Assembly: GCF_037198315.1 (NCBI RefSeq)
Contig: NZ_CP144913.1
Coordinates: 1,922,001-1,986,000 of the forward strand
From: Janibacter sp. A1S7
GTDB lineage: Bacteria > Actinomycetota > Actinomycetes > Actinomycetales > Dermatophilaceae
Reading direction: 5' to 3'
DNA: 64,000 nt
Below the pieces are notes generated by a model. That model made no database searches, was not told where the DNA came from, and worked only from the letters and a program-made list of their open reading frames with translations. The position numbers and the translations under genes were made by a program. Shown one piece after another: positions 15,481 through 23,580 of this stretch. Every line of letters begins with the position of its first letter. The stretch's first letter is position 1.

Positions 15481-15639
15481 GGCATCTTCGCCAGCGTCCC
15501 CGACCTGATCGCCAGCATCGAGGAGTACATGGAAGCCAACAACGAAGACCCCCGCCCCTACGCGTGGACCGCCACAGCCGAATCCATCCTCGCCAAAGTC
15601 GACCGCGCCCGCGCGGCCCTACCCCAACGGGTCAGCTGA
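15481..15639 (+). pseudogene. IS630-family transposase, C-terminal remnant
   Basis: The frame reads GIFASVPDLIASIEEYMEAN, then TATAESILAKVDRARAALP and TGA at 15637-15639. It matches the last 53 residues of the intact IS630 transposase at 20.1-21.2 kb at most positions. ACTGAGACGG shortly after the stop matches the right end of that element. The upstream catalytic parts are absent. Confidence 0.8.
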
Positions 15640-15711
15640 AACTGAGACGGACCCACTAGAGAGCTTGTACAGAAGCCCTGACCGCGCAGTGGTCACCACT
15701 TTCACCTGATC

Positions 15712-15966
15712 GTGCCGCCGCAACTCCTTGACCTCACGCTCCAGCTCGATGATTCGCCTCGCCTCGTCGCTGGTGACGCCGGGCCGGTGACCCTCGTCAA
15801 TCTCGGCCTGACCGACCCAATTGCGCAGCGTCTCGAGGTTGATCCCGAGTTGCTCACCGACCCGACGCAACGCGCCCGACCTAGCTGCTGGGTCACGACG
15901 CAGATCGACCGCCATCCGGATCGCCCGCTCCCGAAGCTCCGTGGGGTACCTCCTTGGTGCTGCCAT
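15712..15966 (-). pseudogene. IS3-family orfA remnant
   Basis: From ATG 15966 the frame reads MAAPRRYPTELRERAIRMAV, GALRRVGEQLGINLETLRNW and ARRIIELEREVKELRR: the HTH and leucine-zipper of an IS3-family OrfA. The family match ends at about 15712, where OrfA would continue into its C-terminus and overlap OrfB. No OrfB (integrase core) is present, so only the 5' end of the element remains. It abuts the IS630 remnant, showing one insertion into another. Confidence 0.75.
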
Positions 15967-16032
15967 GGCTCTCACTCCTTCCGTGGAATGAGAGCCTCCA
16001 TCAGACCCGGCACGCGACATACCATTGACCAA

Positions 16033-16150
16033 GCCCGTGACCTCACTTCGTGACCATGACTGCGTTGACAACAGCCATGATCACCGAGGTCACGGGCCCC
16101 TCACGTCAACGACGCGGCCCCAACCGCTGCCCGGTAAACTTCGAAGAGCC
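16033..16150. repeat. IS-end debris: inverted repeat and an ISL3-like end
   Basis: GCCCGTGACCTC (16033-16044) is the exact inverse of GAGGTCACGGGC (16086-16097), with a second weaker inverted pair inside (GTGACCATGACTG / CAGCCATGATCAC). GGTAAACTTCGAAGAGCC (16133-16150), read in reverse, begins GGCTCTTCGAAG, like an ISL3-family terminal repeat. No transposase is attached to either. Confidence 0.4.
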
Positions 16151-16221
16151 GGATTGGCAGCCACACGCTGACTACTCCGCGTTTCGGGGGCTCAATTCCA
16201 TGGTTCTATCAAACCGGACCA

Positions 16222-16434
16222 TCAGTGCTTGACCAAACGCGAGTCGGGCGCTTCCCGGCCGCGTTCGGCACGTCTCGTTCGAAGCTCTCGTAACTTCGGC
16301 TCAACAAGATACAAGTGCCCAGCCATGATGGCTGCGGCCACGCCAGAGGCGACCCAAGCATTTCCACCGGCCGCACCGGCAGCCATCGCGCCTAGCGTCC
16401 ACGACAATAGGACAGCGATACTGTTGGAAACCAT
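16222..16434 (-). CDS. Small membrane protein, possible immunity partner
   Basis: 70 residues from ATG 16434 (MVSNSIAVLLSWTLGAMAAG). AGGAAGG overlaps an in-frame ATG at 16443 and is correctly spaced (9 nt) for ATG 16434. Two membrane helices are visible (IAVLLSWTLGAMAAGAAGG and WVASGVAAAIMAGHLYLVE), then a basic tail (RELRTRRAERGR). It follows the secreted protein gene by about 20 nt on the same strand. A small two-helix membrane protein directly behind a secreted protein is a common toxin/immunity layout, but no family match supports this. Confidence 0.55.
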   Translation of the reverse strand: MVSNSIAVLLSWTLGAMAAGAAGGNAWVASGVAAAIMAGHLYLVEPKLRELRTRRAERGREAPDSRLVKH

Positions 16435-16453
16435 GCCGATCATCCTTCCTAGC

Positions 16454-17350
16454 TCAACCTAGACAATTGCTCAGCGCCACGGTGTACCACCCGGTTGAGG
16501 TACCTACGATTCGTCGTTGGTAGCACGTGGAAGAAGATGCACTTCCTCCTGAACGCCAAAGTGAGACGATGGAGCTGTACACCGCCTTCAACGTAGGAGC
16601 ACCGATGGCTGTACAAGCCAAGGCGGCAACTTTGGTAACCGCCGTTGGCAACTTCCCAAGGCCAGAACAGGTGGCCACAGCTGCAGCACCGCCAGCCCCA
16701 ATGATAGCCGTCGCGATGGCCTTAGCCTCGGCACCGGTAATGTTCAGGTACACGCCCCACCCGTAAGTCAATCGTGGGTCGGCGGCGATTGGGAACTCGG
16801 CGCCGTCGGTGTCGACATGCTGGATCAGTTCCGATCCGGAAATGCTGTACCACGTGCGGAGGCGTTCGCCGTTCGCATCGATTGCCCACGGTGCATCGAG
16901 GCGGGCCGTCTGCGTCACTTTGCCCTCGTCGGGGGAGGCTCCACTAGTCGATTGACCCTGGCTCCGCTTCAGCAATACAGATCCGTCGTCCAGGACTTGA
17001 GCATTGCCCGTGGGAAGCCCGAATGAGGCAGTCGACTCTCCATCCTCAAGCACCGCAATGAGCGCATCCCTCGTCGCGAAAGTTTCACGGTTCGCAGGTG
17101 CTGTCACCGGGAGGGAGGCCTCCAACGATATCGTTTCGCCAGTGGCCTCAAAAAGCGGCGCATCATCTTGAGACTTCCCCATTTTCGGACTTACGCTCTC
17201 CGATTCCAGCGCCCTTTCAACCACTGCTCGGTGATCGGTCGGCTCAATCTCAACAGACGCAGCAGGCTGGGGTGCCACGGCTATTGTCATTGCTCCTGCC
17301 ACCAGTACGGCAGATAGTCGGCGAGTTGTGGCGGACGCGCTGTGGAACAC
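16454..17350 (-). CDS. Secreted protein of unknown function, possible effector
   Basis: 298 residues from GTG 17350, chosen because GAGAGA precedes it and it starts the signal peptide (FHSASATTRRLSAVLVAGAM to about PAASVEIE). The mature protein has an acidic N-terminal part, a beta-rich middle (LDDGSVLLKRSQGQ, RLRTWYSISGSELIQHVDTD, FPIAADPRLTYGW) and a hydrophobic C-terminal third (AEAKAIATAIIGAGGAAAV) ending in a GTSTGWYTVALSNCLG tail with paired cysteines. The hydrophobic stretch plus Cys tail could be a membrane-active domain. The next gene encodes a small membrane protein. The family is not recognised. Confidence 0.55.
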   Translation of the reverse strand: MFHSASATTRRLSAVLVAGAMTIAVAPQPAASVEIEPTDHRAVVERALESESVSPKMGKSQDDAPLFEATGETISLEASLPVTAPANRETFATRDALIAVLEDGESTASFGLPTGNAQVLDDGSVLLKRSQGQSTSGASPDEGKVTQTARLDAPWAIDANGERLRTWYSISGSELIQHVDTDGAEFPIAADPRLTYGWGVYLNITGAEAKAIATAIIGAGGAAAVATCSGLGKLPTAVTKVAALACTAIGAPTLKAVYSSIVSLWRSGGSASSSTCYQRRIVGTSTGWYTVALSNCLG

Positions 17351-17581
17351 GATTCTCTCTCTAACTATTGTCAGGTCCGATATGGACCAGCGTGTCACGG
17401 GGAGAGCGAGTTCGCAGGACGAAAATGCCTGCCGCCCCATCGCGGTGTCTCGTCCATCGATCATGGTCGTCGGCGCGGACCATTGCTCGCCAACTCCATA
17501 GTTGGATCGCCGTCGCGGATGCGCTCGATCGGGGCGAGCGGATCAGACTGGAGCTGGCATGGTTCCCTCTGGTGTCCTTCG

Positions 17582-18004
17582 TCATGCGGTCAGCGGGGCA
17601 GCAAGGGTGCCGCCGAGCACCTCGAGGACGTCCGTCGCCTGCTTCCACTCCAGCGTCGCGACGATCGAGTTCACTGCCCGCACAGCACCGGTGACGTCGT
17701 AGCGCCCGTGCACCCACAGGCCGAAGGGCCGCTTGGACGTCGGGCCGACCTGCCCCTCGCCTGCCCCGCCGGAGTCGTCGAGCGCGCCGCCGATCTGCAG
17801 AAACGTCGAGTCGAAAAGGTGCTTGAGCGCCCCGGACATGTAGCCGAAGTTCGCCGGCGTGCCGAGCAGGTAGCCGTCGGCAGCGAGGACGGTGTCGGCG
17901 GAGGCCTCCAACGCAGGGATCACCTCCACACCCACCCTCACGATGTCGGCGTGCCGCGCGCCCTCGAGCGCCGCGTCGAGCAGCGCCCTGGTCGATCGAA
18001 TCCG
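17582..18004 (-). pseudogene. Flavodoxin-family protein, N-terminally truncated
   Basis: The frame reads RALLDAALEGARHADIVRVG, then ADGYLLGTPANFGYMSGALK, HLFDSTFLQIGGALDD and a C-terminal domain of NADPH-dependent FMN reductase/flavodoxin type. In the family about 15 residues (the first strand and FMN phosphate loop) come before the RALLDA helix, but here an in-frame TAA at 18005-18007 precedes it. A GTG at 17941 could start a shorter product lacking the FMN loop, so it is probably dead. The truncation point coincides with the edge of a region of unrelated sequence. Confidence 0.65.
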
Positions 18005-18176
18005 TTAACATATCCGGAGACCCACGAGTATGCGGGCTGTGCCAGTGACCGCACCTCGTGCGCCGCATCACCAACCTGTTGCGGCGACGCTGGCTGGTCC
18101 GTTGAAAGCTCTGGATGGCCGCAACGATGGCGTGTGGTCATAGCCGTATCAGCCCTACTCGGCGTAGAGTCGTGAC

Positions 18177-18422
18177 GTGTCGTTGAGCGAATCGGACTTC
18201 TACGAGGCAGGGCTGTCCCTGCCTCCCGACGTGCGCAAGCACGTAGCTCTGCGGTTGCTCGAATCGGTCGACCCGGACGAGGCCTTCGGCGTGGCCTCTG
18301 AGTCGTGGCTGCGCACCGAAGCCGCTGCCGCGTACGACGCACTCAAGGCCGATCCGTCCCGAGCAGTTCCGGCCGGGGATGTCCGGGCTCGCTTCGAAGA
18401 GAAGTGGGCCGCCCGTTCATGA
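18177..18422 (+). CDS. Addiction-module antitoxin (PF09720-like)
   Basis: 81 residues from GTG 18177. SLPPDVRKHVALRLLESVDP resembles the small addiction-module component family (an LP-x-x-x-R...A..LL.S core), followed by ESWLRTEAAAAYDALKADPS and a VRARFEEKWAAR tail expected to wrap the toxin. The stop overlaps the toxin start by 4 nt (ATGA), the standard coupling for these pairs. Self-repression is expected; no clear operator palindrome was seen upstream. Confidence 0.75.
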   Translation: MSLSESDFYEAGLSLPPDVRKHVALRLLESVDPDEAFGVASESWLRTEAAAAYDALKADPSRAVPAGDVRARFEEKWAARS

Positions 18423-18748
18423 CGGGACGGATCAACTTCACTCCCGAAGCCGAACGGCAACTCAACGAACTCGACGACTGGATTACCAAGGCGGCCTCCA
18501 CTGACATCGCTCAGCGATTCGTTTCAGCGGTCCTCGACCACGTCAACGGCATCCTGGTCTTCCCATTCGCCGGCCGCGCTGGCGACGACGTTCGCGCGGG
18601 CATGCGAGTGACCACGTACAAGAAGAGGACCATCGTTGCTTACGAGGTTGATGAGTCGCCTGGTGACCTCGTGGTCAACATCCTCGGCGTCTTCCACGGC
18701 GGCCAGAACTGGGAGACTGCGTTCGCTGAAGAGCAGGTCGATCCTTAA
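18419..18748 (+). CDS. parE: ParE/RelE-family toxin
   Basis: 109 residues from ATG 18419. The fold markers of ParE toxins are present: NFTPEAERQLNELDDWITKA (first strand and helix pair), FVSAVLDHVNGILVFPFAGR, then MRVTTYKKRTIVAYEVDESP and VVNILGVFHGGQNWE, the last strand with its basic or aromatic end. ParE members poison DNA gyrase, while RelE members cut mRNA; the family cannot be split by eye here. It forms a type II toxin-antitoxin pair with the overlapping upstream gene. Confidence 0.8.
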   Translation: MTGRINFTPEAERQLNELDDWITKAASTDIAQRFVSAVLDHVNGILVFPFAGRAGDDVRAGMRVTTYKKRTIVAYEVDESPGDLVVNILGVFHGGQNWETAFAEEQVDP

Positions 18749-18792
18749 GAGGGCTGATCGCACCGGGGCGCGCGGCAAATGCGTCGTAGAGG

Positions 18793-18813
18793 GATCCGTG
18801 ACCGGAACAGGTT
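18793..18813 (+). repeat. 21-nt copy of the dispersed motif
   Basis: GATCCGTGACCGGAACAGGT plus one T is an exact inverse of 9030-9050. It begins 45 nt after the toxin stop codon. Confidence 0.5.
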
Positions 18814-18903
18814 GGTTGGCTGGCCCAATTGCTCGCCGGCCTCGGCGACAATGGGAGAGTTGAACCAGCATCGACGGTAAGAGTAGAAGCCTTGGACGAA
18901 GCG

Positions 18904-18954
18904 ATGTTAGGCAGAATCGTGGCGGGGACGCTGCAGCGTGAGAGCGCAATTCTA
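18904..18954 (+). pseudogene. Lipoprotein gene, 5' fragment (split by an IS630-type unit)
   Basis: ATG 18904 opens MLGRIVAGTLQRESAIL, then reaches TA at 18953-18954, where the IS630-ended unit begins. Joining 18954 to 21253 restores an unbroken frame through ILVGLCSAVLLTVGCTAADE, a complete lipoprotein signal with the lipobox LTVGC. Confidence 0.75.
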
Positions 18955-19101
18955 GTGGTCCGTCTCAGTTTTGAGTTTCTACTGCATCGAGGGCGGTTCG
19001 TGCCCAAACGAACTTCGTGAAGGATGGACTCAACGGTCAACGAGACACCCATCGAATCTCCTGCTACCTTCCTCGGTACATGACACTCAGGGGGAGAAAC
19101 C

Positions 19102-19683
19102 ATGAACCGCACCGCTGTCTCGGCGATCGCCGTCCTTGCCGCCATCGCTGCCTCGACACCGTCCGCCGTCGCGAGCGTCGCCGACGAGAGCAAGCCCAGC
19201 GCTTCGACGAGCTCACCCGAGTCCATCTCTGACCAGGACTTCGCGGGGTCCGAGGGCGTTGGCCGGTACGTCCTCGCTGACAGTCCGAGCGAGGCCAATC
19301 GCGTCCTAGATCGACTTGACTCCGGGCAGCTATCCGCGGCCAGCGTCAGGTACGGGCCCTGCACGCTGTACCCCTCCCCAATCCGCAAGAGGAATGGCTA
19401 CGTACGGACGAAGCCGCACACCAAGTGCACGGTCTCGGTCACCAGCATTCGCCACTCCACAGACCTTCGATACAAGTCCTTCATCTGGTGGAAGCTGAAG
19501 GGCACGAAGACGGCCAGCAACCGTGGCGTCGCATCTCTGCAGCAGAAGAATGCACAGTTCAAATGCGTCAGTAGCGAGAAGTCGGGGTGGGGCAGCACCA
19601 CGGCAGGAACGATCGTTTACCGGGGAAAGACGTACTATGCGCGCGTGTACCCCGCCCGCGTCTCGCTCTCCTGCGGAGGCTGA
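19102..19683 (+). CDS. Secreted protein of unknown function (transposon passenger)
   Basis: 193 residues, with CAGGGGGAG before the ATG. The signal peptide MNRTAVSAIAVLAAIAASTP runs to about AVASVADE. After a Ser-rich linker and an acidic region (SEGVGRYVLADSPSEANRVL) comes a basic, cysteine-containing domain: RYGPCTLYPSPIRKRNGYVR, KPHTKCTVSV, QFKCVSSEKSGWGSTTAGT and SLSCGG. Four cysteines probably form two disulfides. The family is not recognised. It is followed at once by a small cytoplasmic protein gene and both ride on an IS630-ended unit. Confidence 0.6.
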   Translation: MNRTAVSAIAVLAAIAASTPSAVASVADESKPSASTSSPESISDQDFAGSEGVGRYVLADSPSEANRVLDRLDSGQLSAASVRYGPCTLYPSPIRKRNGYVRTKPHTKCTVSVTSIRHSTDLRYKSFIWWKLKGTKTASNRGVASLQQKNAQFKCVSSEKSGWGSTTAGTIVYRGKTYYARVYPARVSLSCGG

Positions 19684-19687
19684 CTCC

Positions 19688-20083
19688 GTGCGCAGCCGAA
19701 CCCGCAGCGGCACCTGTTGGGTGGTTTACTTCGACCGTCCTGACACGCAAGCAACCGCATCCTCAGGGCTGGCACCCGTGGCCGTCACGTCCAGCGAGCA
19801 GGAGGCGCTGCAACTGCTCGAGCAGTTGCTGGCCTCGGCTCCCGGGCGCTCCAACCTGGTCGAGGACTACCCCTTCTGCGCCAGTGACCGCAAGGGGAAG
19901 AGCGCGGACGATACCCGGGACACGGTGCACCTAGTGGTCACCATCGAAAGCGACGACGGTCCGACCGTCAGCGAGGTTTTCGACTCGATCGACAGCGCTA
20001 CCAAACACGCAGAGGAACTGCGACAGCATGGAGCGAACGGCGTATCTATCACCGACATGGTGATGAACGCCACCCCAACCTAA
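19688..20083 (+). CDS. Small cytoplasmic protein, partner of the secreted passenger
   Basis: 131 residues from GTG 19688, 4 nt after the stop of the secreted-protein gene, so coupled. No signal peptide. The chain has two similar halves: VVYFDRPDTQATASSGLAPV with SSEQEALQLLEQLLASAP, and HLVVTIESDDGPTVSEVFDS with DSATKHAEELRQHGANGVSI, each a strand followed by a helix, suggesting a duplicated beta-alpha unit. The family is not recognised. It could be a regulator or an immunity factor for its partner; no direct evidence. Confidence 0.5.
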   Translation: MRSRTRSGTCWVVYFDRPDTQATASSGLAPVAVTSSEQEALQLLEQLLASAPGRSNLVEDYPFCASDRKGKSADDTRDTVHLVVTIESDDGPTVSEVFDSIDSATKHAEELRQHGANGVSITDMVMNATPT

Positions 20084-20148
20084 TGGTCCGCCTCGTTCTA
20101 GTAGCGTGTCGCGCAAATAGATATCTGGTCTCCTTTTACCTTTGAGGT

Positions 20149-21240
20149 ATGACCTCTACAGCAGCTGCCATGCCGATCTCGTCCACCCAGCGAGAGGTGC
20201 TGGAAGGGGTGGCTCGATCCAGCGCTGCGGCGCACCGGGAGGTGGTGCGCGCGGGTGTGCTGCTTGATGCTGCTGCCGGGGTGGCGAACACGGTGATCGC
20301 TGATCGTCATGGGGTGACGGCGGTGACGGTGCGTGCGTGGCGGAAGGCGTTCGAGGTCGATGGTCTGGCCAACTGGGGCAAGGTCGCGCCGGGGCGGGGA
20401 CGGAAGCCGACGATCAGCGAGGAGAAGGTTGCCGAGATCCTCGAACTGACGACGAAGACGACTCCGGAGGGTATGACGCACTGGTCGTGCCGGGAGATGG
20501 CCAAGCGGGTCGGGGTCAGCAAGGACACCGTGCAGCGGATCTGGTCGGAGCTGGGGATCAAGCCGCATCGGGTCGATTCGTTCAAGGTCAGCAACGATCC
20601 GCAGTTCACCGAGAAGGTCATCGACGTCGTGGGGCTGTACCTTAATCCGCCCGAGCAGGCGGTGGTGCTGTGCATGGACGAGAAGTCCCAGATCCAAGCC
20701 TTGGACCGCACGCAGGCGAGCCTGCCGATGGTTCCCGGCCGGGCGGGAACGATGACCCATGATTACAAGCGCAACGGGACCACCACCCTCTTCGCCGCCT
20801 TGGATGTCCTCACCGGCAAGGTCATCGGTCAGTGCTTGCCCCGGCACCGGCACGAGGAGTTCCTGAAGTTCCTCAAGACCATCGACCGCGAGGTCCCCAA
20901 GGGGCTCGAAGTGCATCTGATCTTGGACAACTACTCCACCCACAAGCACGCCGCGATCAAGCACTGGTTGTCCAGCCACAAGCGGTTCCATCTGCACTTC
21001 ACGCCGACGTCCTCCTCGTGGCTGAACCAGGTCGAACGCTGGTTCCGCGACCTGACCGAGAAGAACCTGCGTCGCGGGATCTTCGGGTCCGTGCCGGACC
21101 TGATCGCCAGCATCGAGGACTACCTCGAAGTGAACAACGAGGACCCCAAGCCATACACCTGGACCGCTACCGCCGAATCGATCCTGACGAAAGTCGCCCA
21201 CGCCCGCGCCGCTCTGGACACAGTGCAAAGTCAAAACTGA
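20149..21240 (+). CDS. IS630-family transposase
   Basis: 363 residues, full length. The N-terminal paired HTH region includes GVANTVIADRHGVTAVTVRA, then GMTHWSCREMAKRVGVSKDT. The DDE catalytic domain shows VVLCMDEKSQIQALDR (first Asp), VHLILDNYSTHKH (second Asp) and WLNQVERWFRDLTEKNLRRG (Glu), the order typical of IS630/Tc1-like enzymes. No frameshift is seen, so it may be functional and may mobilise both its own element and the composite unit around it. The stop codon is inside the right terminal repeat. Confidence 0.92.
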   Translation: MTSTAAAMPISSTQREVLEGVARSSAAAHREVVRAGVLLDAAAGVANTVIADRHGVTAVTVRAWRKAFEVDGLANWGKVAPGRGRKPTISEEKVAEILELTTKTTPEGMTHWSCREMAKRVGVSKDTVQRIWSELGIKPHRVDSFKVSNDPQFTEKVIDVVGLYLNPPEQAVVLCMDEKSQIQALDRTQASLPMVPGRAGTMTHDYKRNGTTTLFAALDVLTGKVIGQCLPRHRHEEFLKFLKTIDREVPKGLEVHLILDNYSTHKHAAIKHWLSSHKRFHLHFTPTSSSWLNQVERWFRDLTEKNLRRGIFGSVPDLIASIEDYLEVNNEDPKPYTWTATAESILTKVAHARAALDTVQSQN

Positions 21241-21252
21241 GACGGACCACTA

Positions 21253-21771
21253 GTTGGCCTGTGCTCAGCTGTTCTGCTCACCGTGGGGTGCACCGCCGCG
21301 GATGAAACCACCGAGACTTCCCCCAAGGCAGCGACACCACCGACTGCGACTCCGAGTCCCGGAGCGGACGATTGCCGGGTGACTCCTCCGACAACGGAGG
21401 GGGTCCCGAGCGGAGTGCGCGAAACTCACGAGGGTCCCGTTTTCGGTCAGGGGGCACTGTGGGTGGGGGCTTGGTGGACCGACAAACCGGCACTCAAACA
21501 GGCCCGCGAGATCGGCGGCATGAAGTACCCGTCATTCACGATCCGGGAAGGGAATGTGACAGATGAGCTGGGACCGCCTCGGGTGCAGGCCGAACGGGTC
21601 GACGGCAAAGGCGAAGCCTCCGGCAGCACGGGTGGATATGCCAAAGCCGTAGATGACGCCGGCAAGACCTTCCACTGGTGGCCTACCGCGATCAGCTTCC
21701 CCAGTCCTGGCTGTTGGCAAGTCACCGAAACCGTCGGCAGGACCAGCATTACTTACGTCGTTTGGATCTGA
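21253..21771 (+). pseudogene. Lipoprotein gene, 3' fragment (split by an IS630-type unit)
   Basis: The reading continues from the 5' fragment at 18904-18954: LVGLCSAVLLTVGCTAADET, a Thr/Pro-rich linker, then a small beta domain with VFGQGALWVGAWWTDKPALK, GGYAKAVDDAGKTFHWWPTA and FPSPGCWQVTETVGRTSITY to the end. The rejoined protein would be 189 residues. A GTG at 21283 could still start a product lacking the signal peptide, which would be mislocalised. The function is unknown; small actinobacterial lipoproteins with an end domain of this kind are common. Confidence 0.75.
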
Positions 21772-21918
21772 CCGCAGGAGGCTTCGGCTGGCTGCTGGTC
21801 ATACGCGTGGCACGACGCAACCGGCGCATCGCTTCCTTCACCGCCCAGCGATCCCGCTGCAGGCAAGTGACGTCGTGGGGAGGCGTGCCTGCCTGGCGCG
21901 CCGTGTCATCGTGAGGTC

Positions 21919-22126
21919 ATGACACTTCCTGCTTCTGTCCGTGAGCTGACCGACGACGAGTGGCAGCTCGTGAAGCTGGCCCGTTCCACAATCGACGCGA
22001 ACACCGACGCGGGCCCGAACGAAGATGGCGTGCACACCATGGGAGCCGCTGTCCAAGCCGCCGACGGGCAGATGTTTGCCGGTGTGAACCTCTTCCACTT
22101 CACCGGTGGCCCGTGCGCAGAACTAG
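21919..22126 (+). pseudogene. Cytidine deaminase-like gene, 5' fragment (split by IS481)
   Basis: ATG 21919 opens MTLPASVRELTDDEWQLVKL, with GVHTMGAAVQAADGQMFAGV and GGPCAEL, the first zinc motif (C-A-E with the catalytic Glu) of cytidine deaminase-fold enzymes. The frame is broken at 22126 by an IS481 element. Joining to 23227 restores ELVVLGAARAAGARELTAIV and the rest. Confidence 0.8.
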
Positions 22127-23220
22127 ATGTACCCGGCCATCACGTTGGTGACAGTCGGCTGGTCGGGGTGTGACCGCCGAGTGCGGTGTGGCGGCGTTCA
22201 GTGTTGTAGTGCTCGAGCCAGGGCGCAAGGGCAGCGCAGCGTTGGTCGTTGCTGGTGAAGACTTCTCGGTAGGCCCATTCGGTCTGCAGGGTGCGGTTGA
22301 ACCGCTCCACCTTGCCGTTCTGCCAGGGGCAGTGGGGCCGGATGAACTTGTGTGTGGCGCCCAGTTCCTCCATCGCCTCGCGCACGTCGTGGGAGTTGCG
22401 GTAGGAGAAGTGGTTGTCGGTCATCACCCGCTCGATCGTGGTGATGCCGTGGTCGGCGAAGTACGCGGCTGCGCGCTTGATGAACCCGGCGCAGGTGCGC
22501 CCTTTCTCGTCGGGCAGGATCTCGCTGTAGGCCAGCCGGCAGTGGTCATCGACCATCGAGTGGACGTAGTCGTAGCCGATGCGAGCCCTTTTCTTCGCCG
22601 CAGTGGAACCCATTGCCCGTCCGTGGGCCTTCCACCCACCACCGTGGGGGATCTTGCCGATCTTCTTCACATCGACGTGGGTCAACTCGCCCGGACGCTC
22701 GCGTTCATAGCGCACGGCAGTGGTCTTCGACGCGCGGATGACTTCCCCGGTCAGCGGGTCGCACTCGCGCAGGTAGGGCACGCCATGGCGTCGTAGGACC
22801 CGAGAGACGGTACGGGCCGGCACGTCGAGCTCGGGACCGAGCCAGTCCTGACCACGACGTTCCTGGCGGCGGGTGGCCACGATCTGCTCTTCGATTTCGA
22901 CCGGGGTCTGGCGCGGGCAGTGGTGCGGACGCGAGGAACGCTCGTGCAGACCGGCCGGGCCTTCCTGACGGAACCGGTTGATCCACCGGTGGGCGCACTG
23001 GCGGGAAACGCCTTGGGCCTTGGCGGCGTGGGCCACAGCCCACCCCTGCTCGCAGACCCGCTCCACCAACAACTGATGACCACGCACGGTCAGTCGGGCA
23101 TTACTGTGGGACACGAGGACCTCCGGTCGGTCGGCGACTTAGACATCACCCACCGCACCCGGGGGTCCTCCCTTACGTCAACGACCCAACCGGAGTGTCA
23201 CCAACCTGTCGGCCGGGTAC
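22127..23220. mobile_element. IS481-family insertion sequence
   Basis: Both ends begin GTACCCGGCC and continue with GTTGGTGACA at the same spacing (about 31-bp imperfect terminal repeats). AACTAG occurs directly on both sides (22121-22126 and 23221-23226), a 6-bp target duplication (5 bp if the last A belongs to the element). One transposase gene fills the element. Confidence 0.9.
22140..23114 (-). CDS. IS481-family transposase
   Basis: 324 residues, complete. An N-terminal helix-turn-helix pair (VAHAAKAQGVSRQCAHRWIN and a second in EIEEQIVATRRQERRGQDW) precedes the rve integrase core: GELTHVDVKKIGKIPHGGGW (first Asp), TIERVMTDNHFSYRNSHDVR (second Asp) and CPWQNGKVERFNRTLQTEWA (Glu), then HYNTERRHTALGGHTP at the end. 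Full length and intact ends suggest a recent insertion into the cytidine deaminase-like gene. Confidence 0.92.
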   Translation of the reverse strand: MSHSNARLTVRGHQLLVERVCEQGWAVAHAAKAQGVSRQCAHRWINRFRQEGPAGLHERSSRPHHCPRQTPVEIEEQIVATRRQERRGQDWLGPELDVPARTVSRVLRRHGVPYLRECDPLTGEVIRASKTTAVRYERERPGELTHVDVKKIGKIPHGGGWKAHGRAMGSTAAKKRARIGYDYVHSMVDDHCRLAYSEILPDEKGRTCAGFIKRAAAYFADHGITTIERVMTDNHFSYRNSHDVREAMEELGATHKFIRPHCPWQNGKVERFNRTLQTEWAYREVFTSNDQRCAALAPWLEHYNTERRHTALGGHTPTSRLSPT

Positions 23221-23226
23221 AACTAG

Positions 23227-23489
23227 TGGTCCTCGGTGCCGCACGTGCTGCAGGCGCCCGGGAGCTGACAGCCATCGTGGCCGTGGGCAATCACGGTCGT
23301 GGACCGGTAGGTCCGTGTGGCCGGGACCGGCAGGTGCTGTTCGACTACCACCGGAACATCCGCGTGATCCTGCCGACCGAGCACGGAGTACGCAGCGTCC
23401 TGATCTCCGATTTGATGCCTCTCGCGGCACTGTGGACCGTCGACGGGGGTACACAGCCCTACGATCCGGGACCGTCAACCGATCAGTGA
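23227..23489 (+). pseudogene. Cytidine deaminase-like gene, 3' fragment (split by IS481)
   Basis: After the duplicated AACTAG the frame continues VVLGAARAAGARELTAIVAV, then GPVGPCGRDRQVLFDYHRNI and a C-terminal strand-helix part. PCGRDRQ is the second zinc motif; the second ligand position of the usual PCxxC is Asp here. The rejoined protein would be 156 residues, close to the usual cytidine or blasticidin deaminase length. Confidence 0.8.
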
Positions 23490-23580
23490 GACTGCTCCAT
23501 TCGTCGATGGGTGAACGTCACTCGAGGCATCGGAGCGAAAGTCGAGTGGCGGCATTTCAGAGATTGGAGAGACTGTGGGA

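Larger units (their letters stand above)
18955..21250. mobile_element. IS630-ended composite unit with two passenger genes
   Basis: The unit starts GTGGTCCGTCTCAGTTTTGA at 18955 and ends in the exact inverse at 21231-21250. It is flanked by TA on both sides (18953-18954 and 21251-21252), the target IS630 elements duplicate. It carries the IS630 transposase gene at the right and two other genes at the left. The IS630 alone probably starts after TA 20099-20100 (GTAGCGTGTCGC), so the left outer end is a solo right-end copy in inverse orientation. The unit lies inside a lipoprotein gene whose frame is restored by its removal. Confidence 0.75.
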
